In this document: piece by piece, positions 59,524 through 64,000 of the stretch
How positions within the stretch are numbered: the stretch's first letter is position 1
Layout of the letters: each line of letters starts with the position of its first letter
DNA from: Saccharothrix sp.
GTDB taxonomy: Bacteria; Actinomycetota; Actinomycetes; Mycobacteriales; Pseudonocardiaceae
Length of the DNA: 64,000 bases
Direction of reading: 5' to 3'
Assembly (NCBI RefSeq): GCF_031180885.1
Contig: NZ_JAPSLK010000004.1
Coordinates: 124,001 to 188,000, forward strand
Position numbers and translations under genes: made by a program
Notes under the pieces: model-generated
Databases searched by the model: none
What the model was told of the DNA's origin: nothing
Seen by the model: only the letters and a program-made list of their open reading frames with translations

Positions 59524-61445
59524 AGGGTCACCTCCCGCGGCAGGCCCTGGGCACGCGCCTCCGAGGTGACGCGGATGGGCGCGGACTCCTTGGCGAGCTG
59601 GTCCAGCATCGCGCGGACGCTGCGCAGGCTCAGGGCGGCGATGGTGAGCGTCACGTTCGACGTGCTCACGGTGGGCATGCTCCCCCCACCGACCAGGTAG
59701 AGGTTCTCGTGGTCCCAGGACCGCTGGTCCTTGTCGACCACCGACATCGACCGGTCGTGGCCCATCATGTGGGTGCCCGCGAGGTGGTTGCCCCCTCGGA
59801 TCTCGTAGCCTTCGCCGCCGTAGACGGCGTAACCCCAGAAGCTCGGGTCGTACTGGGTGTGGTCCTCGGCTCCGAGGCGGGCGAAGATCCGCTTCGACAG
59901 CTGCCGGGCGTACGCCACGCCGCGCATCGTGTAGTCGGGGATGTCGTAGGTCAGGATGGGCCGCATGTTCCCGAGGTGGTCGGTGTAGGCCGGGTCCACG
60001 GTGACGCGGTTGCTCGGGTTGGCGGGCACCTCGACCATGAACGCCAGCAGCAGCTGGGTCGACACCCGGTCCACCAGGCCCTGCCGGAGGGACTCGCCGT
60101 ACCGGCCACCCGCGTCCACCAGGTCGGCCAGGTCGCTCATCGGCGCGCCCCTGGCCCAGCCCCAGCCGTCGTTGTGGATGTCGACGCTGAACGCCGCCTG
60201 GCGCCGGCGGAAGCGGCCACCGCGCAGCTCGGTGATGCCGCCGGTGCAGTTCGTGCCGCGGAAGGTGCCCGCGGGCTCGGGCAGCCGCGCCCACGCCAGC
60301 AGGTAGGCGTGGTCCATGAAGTTGCGCCCCATCAGGCCGTTGGAGCCGCGCAGCCCGGAGGCCAGCATCAGCCGCGGGTTCTCCACCGCGTTGGCGGCCA
60401 GGACGAACAACCTGCTGCGGGCCCGCTCGGTGGTGAAATGAGCGCTGTCGGGCTTGTCGTAACGGCGGTACTCGATCTCGGTCACCCGGCCCGTGTGCTC
60501 GTCGACGTGCACCTTGTAGGCCACCGCCTGGCCCACCAGGTGCACTTGGGGGTTCTGGAGGGCCCGGGCGAGCGTCTTGCCGGCGTGGTACTTGGCCTGC
60601 ACCGGGCAGATGGGCACGCAGTTGTTGTTGCCCTGGCACCGTTCGCCGACCTCGACCTGGTAGGTGCTCACCGCACCCTCCGGCACGTAGCCCTCACCGC
60701 CGTTGTACGCCGGGTTCGGCACCCCGTTGCGGCCCTGCGGCCACGGTCGGACCCGCAGCTCCCGCTGCACCCCGTCCAACTCGACCGGCATCCCGTCGAC
60801 GTCCCGGGCGACGACCTGGTCCAGGTACGACAGAGGCAGCCCCTGCATCGGGAACACGTAGTCGTCGTCGAACGTGATCCCCAGGTAGGACTGGTCGTCC
60901 ACGTCGGCGGAGACGCCGATCTCGTATTCGGCCTCGTTGTAGTACGGCGCGAGGTCCTCGTAGGTGAGCGGCCAGTCCGCACCCTCGCCGTAGAGCGAGC
61001 GCATCTGGAAATCCTCGGGAAGCATCCGCGGCGTCTTGGCCTCCCAGTGCATGGTGGTGCCGCCGAGGACCCTCGTGTACGTCGTGTCGGTCGCGAACGG
61101 CCCGCTCTGGACGATGTAGGCCGACGAGTCGGGCACGCCCGGGAAGATGCGCCGCGCGTCGGTGCCGCGCGGCATCGGGGCGTTGGGGTTGACCGGGTAG
61201 GGGGATTGGTTGTCCTTGTTGGTGGCGGAGTAGAAGCGGTCGAGGTAGCTCTCGTAGCCCCTCAGCGTGAGGTCTTCGGCCGGACCCGCGTCGAGGATCA
61301 GCACGCTCTTGCCCGCAGCGCCCAGCCGTGCGGCGATCAGGGCCCCGGCGATCCCGCCGCCGACGATGACGGCGTCGTAGACGACGCCGCCCGCTGTCGT
61401 GGGGTCGGTGCGCTTCGCCTCGCCTTCGGGGAATTTCACGAACAT
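59520..61445 (-). CDS. GMC-family FAD sugar dehydrogenase catalytic subunit
   Basis: The 641-residue glucose-methanol-choline oxidoreductase has the FAD motif VIVGGGIAGALIAARLG, the GGTTMHWEAKTPRMLPEDF signature, and the C-terminal active-site region GGNHLAGTHMMGHD with STSNVTLTIAALSLRSV. A Cys-rich CQGNNNCVPICPVQAKYH segment corresponds to the iron-sulfur-binding loop of FAD-glucose dehydrogenases (CCGNNNCMPVC-type), with one Cys replaced by Gln. The usual cytochrome subunit is absent from the operon. ATG at 61445 is used. Confidence 0.88.
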   Translation of the reverse strand: MFVKFPEGEAKRTDPTTAGGVVYDAVIVGGGIAGALIAARLGAAGKSVLILDAGPAEDLTLRGYESYLDRFYSATNKDNQSPYPVNPNAPMPRGTDARRIFPGVPDSSAYIVQSGPFATDTTYTRVLGGTTMHWEAKTPRMLPEDFQMRSLYGEGADWPLTYEDLAPYYNEAEYEIGVSADVDDQSYLGITFDDDYVFPMQGLPLSYLDQVVARDVDGMPVELDGVQRELRVRPWPQGRNGVPNPAYNGGEGYVPEGAVSTYQVEVGERCQGNNNCVPICPVQAKYHAGKTLARALQNPQVHLVGQAVAYKVHVDEHTGRVTEIEYRRYDKPDSAHFTTERARSRLFVLAANAVENPRLMLASGLRGSNGLMGRNFMDHAYLLAWARLPEPAGTFRGTNCTGGITELRGGRFRRRQAAFSVDIHNDGWGWARGAPMSDLADLVDAGGRYGESLRQGLVDRVSTQLLLAFMVEVPANPSNRVTVDPAYTDHLGNMRPILTYDIPDYTMRGVAYARQLSKRIFARLGAEDHTQYDPSFWGYAVYGGEGYEIRGGNHLAGTHMMGHDRSMSVVDKDQRSWDHENLYLVGGGSMPTVSTSNVTLTIAALSLRSVRAMLDQLAKESAPIRVTSEARAQGLPREVTL

Positions 61446-61528
61446 CAGGCATTCACTCCTCCGCCGGGCCGCGGGCGCGGCCGGGCCGGTGTGGTGGTCG
61501 TTCGGGATCGGTGGGGTCGGCCACGCCG

Positions 61529-62950
61529 TCACACGGCCTGGGCACGGGCCCGCATGGCGGACAGGTACGCGGAGTAGCTCCACGTCAGGTTGCGCACGCT
61601 GCGCTCGTAGCCGGTGGTGCCGTCGAACTGCTCGGACAGCTCCAGGTGGTCGCTGTGGTAGACGACGGCACGCACCATGCCGTCACCGGTCGCCACGAGG
61701 GCGTCCGCCGCGTCCGCCGGGGACGTCGACGCGTCGATGCCGGACTGGACGAAGAACGGGGCGGACAACTCGTCCACGGGCACCTTGCCGCTCGACTTGA
61801 TCTCGGCGGCGAGCTTGTAGTGCAGCTCGGCGACGTTGCACGTGGACAGGGCCCAGGGGTGGCCGCCGAGCATCGGGTCCGACGTGTCGCCGTCGTAGAC
61901 GTCACCGGGGTAGCGGCCGAACAGCGGCCCGATGCCGAACCGCTCCCGGTCGGACTTGTTGATCGGGTAGAAGGCGATGCCGCCCTCCTCCCACTGCGCG
62001 CGCAGCTGGGCCGCGGTGGCCAGCAGCTTGGTGTCCGTGACGGGAACGGCGCCGTAGACCGCCGCCTGGACGATGTCGACGTTCGGGTCGTACCCGCTCA
62101 CGACCGGGTCGTGCGGCGACGGCTGGACGCCGTTGCCCCGGTCGGCCATCACGCTGACGTACATGCTGCCGTCCCAGTGGTCCGCGAGCGCCTGGCGCAG
62201 CCAGTCGGTGGCGGGCCGCAGCCCGGCGGGCTTGTCGATGCCGGGGATGGTCGAGGCCAGGACCTCCTGGAAGCAGCGCAGCTGGGCGGACCGGGCGAAG
62301 AAGCTGTAGCCGGCGTGCTCCTCCCACAAGTTCGTGGTGGGGTTCTGGTAGACGCCGAGGAGGTAGGCCACGTTCGCGTTCACCAGGCCGACCGCCCGCT
62401 TCCGGGAGTCGGTGTCGAGCTGGTCGTAGGCGGCCAGGATGGTGATCGACTGCAGGGCCGGGCCGTCGTTCTGCTCGCTCCACGGTCGGACGTCGCCCGC
62501 GATCGTGAAGCAGGCGTGGCCCTTGGTCCACGGCGGCTGGGCGTTGGCGTGGCAGAGGTCGGCGAACGCCACGTAGTCGTTGAGCGCCTCCACGGACCCG
62601 CCCAGTCCGGTGGGCATGACGGCCTTGGCCACTTCCATGGCCGTGATGGCGCCGTCGCGCACCCAGTTGAAGACGTAGTCCTGGTCGATGCCCGGGGTCT
62701 GCGCAGGGAAGGACGGCGCGGCGATGACGCAACCCGGCTTCGAATCCCGGGAGCGGTCGCCCGGCGACTGCGGATCGCTGAAGACGAAACCGTTGCTGGC
62801 GATGTTGCGGAACATGAGGGTGTACATGATCGGCACGAGCGACGGCAGGTCGACCGCACTGGAGTTCTGGACGCTCTCCCGCGCTGGAGAAGTGCTGGCG
62901 GGTCGATTCGTGCGCGCGGGCAGGTCGAGCGGGGCAGCGGACGTGAGCAT
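61529..62950 (-). CDS. Glycoside hydrolase family 15 (glucoamylase-type)
   Basis: The 473-residue (alpha/alpha)6-barrel enzyme shows GH15 motifs DYVFNWVRDGA, WEEHAGYSFFARSAQ, GHPWALSTCNVAELHY and the C-terminal catalytic region HLELSEQFDGTTGYERSVRNLTWSY. It would release glucose from starch-like or other alpha-glucosides for the downstream dehydrogenase. It has a polar Ala/Ser/Pro-rich N-terminus rather than a clear signal peptide, so it may be cytoplasmic. It opens the operon, with GGAG nine bases before the ATG. Confidence 0.9.
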   Translation of the reverse strand: MLTSAAPLDLPARTNRPASTSPARESVQNSSAVDLPSLVPIMYTLMFRNIASNGFVFSDPQSPGDRSRDSKPGCVIAAPSFPAQTPGIDQDYVFNWVRDGAITAMEVAKAVMPTGLGGSVEALNDYVAFADLCHANAQPPWTKGHACFTIAGDVRPWSEQNDGPALQSITILAAYDQLDTDSRKRAVGLVNANVAYLLGVYQNPTTNLWEEHAGYSFFARSAQLRCFQEVLASTIPGIDKPAGLRPATDWLRQALADHWDGSMYVSVMADRGNGVQPSPHDPVVSGYDPNVDIVQAAVYGAVPVTDTKLLATAAQLRAQWEEGGIAFYPINKSDRERFGIGPLFGRYPGDVYDGDTSDPMLGGHPWALSTCNVAELHYKLAAEIKSSGKVPVDELSAPFFVQSGIDASTSPADAADALVATGDGMVRAVVYHSDHLELSEQFDGTTGYERSVRNLTWSYSAYLSAMRARAQAV

Positions 62951-63721
62951 GGCTGACTCCGTATATTTGTCGAGCGTGTTCGCGCGATCGAAAAGCGGTG
63001 ATACCCGCTATTCGTCCACGTTGGGCACAGGCGTGCGAAAACGAGCACGAGACTGGCGGCCGTCGCGCCGTCAGTGATCTGACCAGCGGTTATCTGCCCT
63101 GTTGACGCCTGTGGCCAACCCCGGTGGCACCGCTGTCCGCAATAATGTGGCGAATTAGGTTTCGCCGATCATGGGACCTCCACCCTCCGCCGGAATGGCG
63201 TGCCGGAACGGCCGGCGGAAGCCGTTCCCGTGTTCGCCGCAGGTATCGCCAGTGCGTCGAACATAGGGTTCGGGCGGCTACCCGGGGAAGACAATGGCGA
63301 AACGAGCACCTTCGAGTGTGGCGCGATTTCCACGAACAGCCTAAGGGCGTCACTTGCTGTGCGTTCTTCCGCGCCGGCGCCACGGGCAGTCCGTCACCGG
63401 TTGTGTGAGCCGTGGCGACGTGCCCCGCGACACCCCGTCGGACAAGGGTGTCGCACCTCGCCATCGCCGGCGGTCTGTGGTGCTGATGACGACGTGGCCG
63501 AGGTGTCGTCTGATCTGGCGGAGCGCGTGACCCGATCATGCGCAACCGAAGACCGCGGCTGCCGGCTGTGCATGTCCGGTCGAGGGACCGAGTGCTCTGG
63601 CCGGCCGTGCGCTCCCGACGTGCACGGTCCTGCGGGGGAGGTGGTGTGGAAAGGTTTCGCCGCGCGTCCAGGGTCGTTGGTGCGCTCGCCGGCACCGGGG
63701 CGTGGCTGCGGCGCCGGCCGG
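62951..63721. other. Long intergenic region between cupin and glucoamylase genes
   Basis: This 771-base stretch is richer in A/T than its surroundings just upstream of the glucoamylase gene (for example AAATATACGG at 62959-62968 on the minus strand), as expected for its promoter. Short frames here look like noise. No RNA gene or mobile element is recognised. Confidence 0.45.
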
Positions 63722-64000
63722 TCAGTCGTAGCCGCCGAACATGAACAGCGAGATCCGGTGGTCCGACGGGTTGGCCAGGCCGTGCAGGTTGCCGCCCTTC
63801 AGCAGCGCCAGGTGCCCCGCCCGCAGCAGCCGCACCTCGAAGCACCGGGTCCGCAGGTCGGTCTCGGCCCAGTCGCCGATCACCATCCAGCCCTCGCCGT
63901 CGAGCATCAGGAACGCCTCGGAGTTGTCCCGGTGCCGGTGCAGGCCGATGCCGCACCCGGCGTCCAGCACGTGCAGGTCCATGTAGTCCACGGCCAGGAA
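63722..64000 (-). CDS. Cupin-domain protein, 5' end outside window
   Basis: The partial protein reads LHVLDAGCGIGLHRHRDNSEAFLMLDGEG...LLKGGNLHGLANPS, a cupin with metal-binding His-x-His, Glu and distal His. The frame runs off the right edge, so start and full length are unknown. Such small cupins act as sugar or polyketide isomerases, dioxygenases or sensors. It is on the same strand as the sugar-oxidation operon. Confidence 0.75.
   Translation of the reverse strand, partial: FLAVDYMDLHVLDAGCGIGLHRHRDNSEAFLMLDGEGWMVIGDWAETDLRTRCFEVRLLRAGHLALLKGGNLHGLANPSDHRISLFMFGGYD

Noticed and set aside
59709..61577. A 622-residue plus-strand frame opposite the GMC dehydrogenase
   Set aside because: It is exactly antisense to a well-supported gene and shows only the Val/His/Arg-rich composition of a shadow.
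1..64000. CRISPR arrays, tRNA or rRNA genes
   Set aside because: No regularly spaced repeats, cloverleaf-like sequences or rRNA motifs were recognised on either strand by eye. A tRNAscan or covariance-model search would settle it.

Overview
The window is high-GC DNA from an actinomycete. Start codons are ATG or GTG, genes are densely packed with 1-4 base ATGA/GTGA overlaps, and the families are typical of Pseudonocardiales- or Streptomyces-type genomes. The genus cannot be fixed from the sequence alone.

Positions 1 to about 34,750 are one large biosynthetic gene cluster, cut off at the left edge. It opens with a ketosynthase, a freestanding condensation-type enzyme, two cytochromes P450, a macrolide-type glycosyltransferase, a TauD-type dioxygenase and an O-methyltransferase. 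Next comes a tightly coupled five-gene terpenoid operon: polyprenyl diphosphate synthase, UbiA-type membrane enzyme, squalene-hopene/oxidosqualene-type cyclase, FAD monooxygenase and HisC-type aminotransferase. A convergent operon carries a KSIII-like enzyme, an acyl carrier protein, a short thiolase-fold-like protein and a DegT aminotransferase. The plus-strand half then holds a second glycosyltransferase, a thioesterase, an ABC exporter, two AMP ligases and a C-A-PCP protein with degenerate C and A domains. It also holds a second carrier protein, the 4-hydroxyphenylglycine genes (hmaS, hpgT, and hmo on the other strand), a PhyH-type dioxygenase and an E1 alpha/beta 2-oxoacid dehydrogenase pair. 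The simplest reading is a glycosylated, oxidised terpenoid joined to an aryl-glycine-derived or acyl unit carried on protein-bound thioesters. I could not match this combination to a known compound. No dedicated regulator, phosphopantetheinyl transferase or full deoxysugar pathway is visible in this part.

Positions 34,758 to about 44,090 are a scrap zone. They hold a decayed FAD/NAD(P)-binding protein gene, an IS5-type transposase remnant, a wHTH fragment, a decayed nSTAND/WD40 gene and a P450 fragment. Intact genes lie between them: a membrane protein, a WYL regulator divergent from an alpha/beta hydrolase, and a HEXXH protein coupled to a propeller-like partner.

Positions 44,091-52,970 carry a trypsin-nSTAND-propeller protein, an HD-domain protein, a flavin-binding protein, two tandem 6PGDH/imine-reductase-like genes with a divergent GlxA/AraC regulator, recombinase and aldo-keto-reductase scraps, and a 60-residue protein.

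Positions 53,316-62,950 are an eight-gene minus-strand operon for sugar oxidation: GH15 glucoamylase, GMC dehydrogenase, ferritin-like protein, dehydrogenase small subunit, two TIM-barrel isomerase/dehydratases, a metallo-beta-lactamase-fold hydrolase and a ThDP decarboxylase. A partial cupin gene closes the window.

One recurring regulatory feature stands out. Many transcription units appear to be leaderless: a sigma-70-like promoter (TTGACN-like box, 17-base spacer, nAnnnT box) ends 5-8 bases before the start codon. The terpenoid operon is the exception, with a promoter, a leader and a Shine-Dalgarno sequence.
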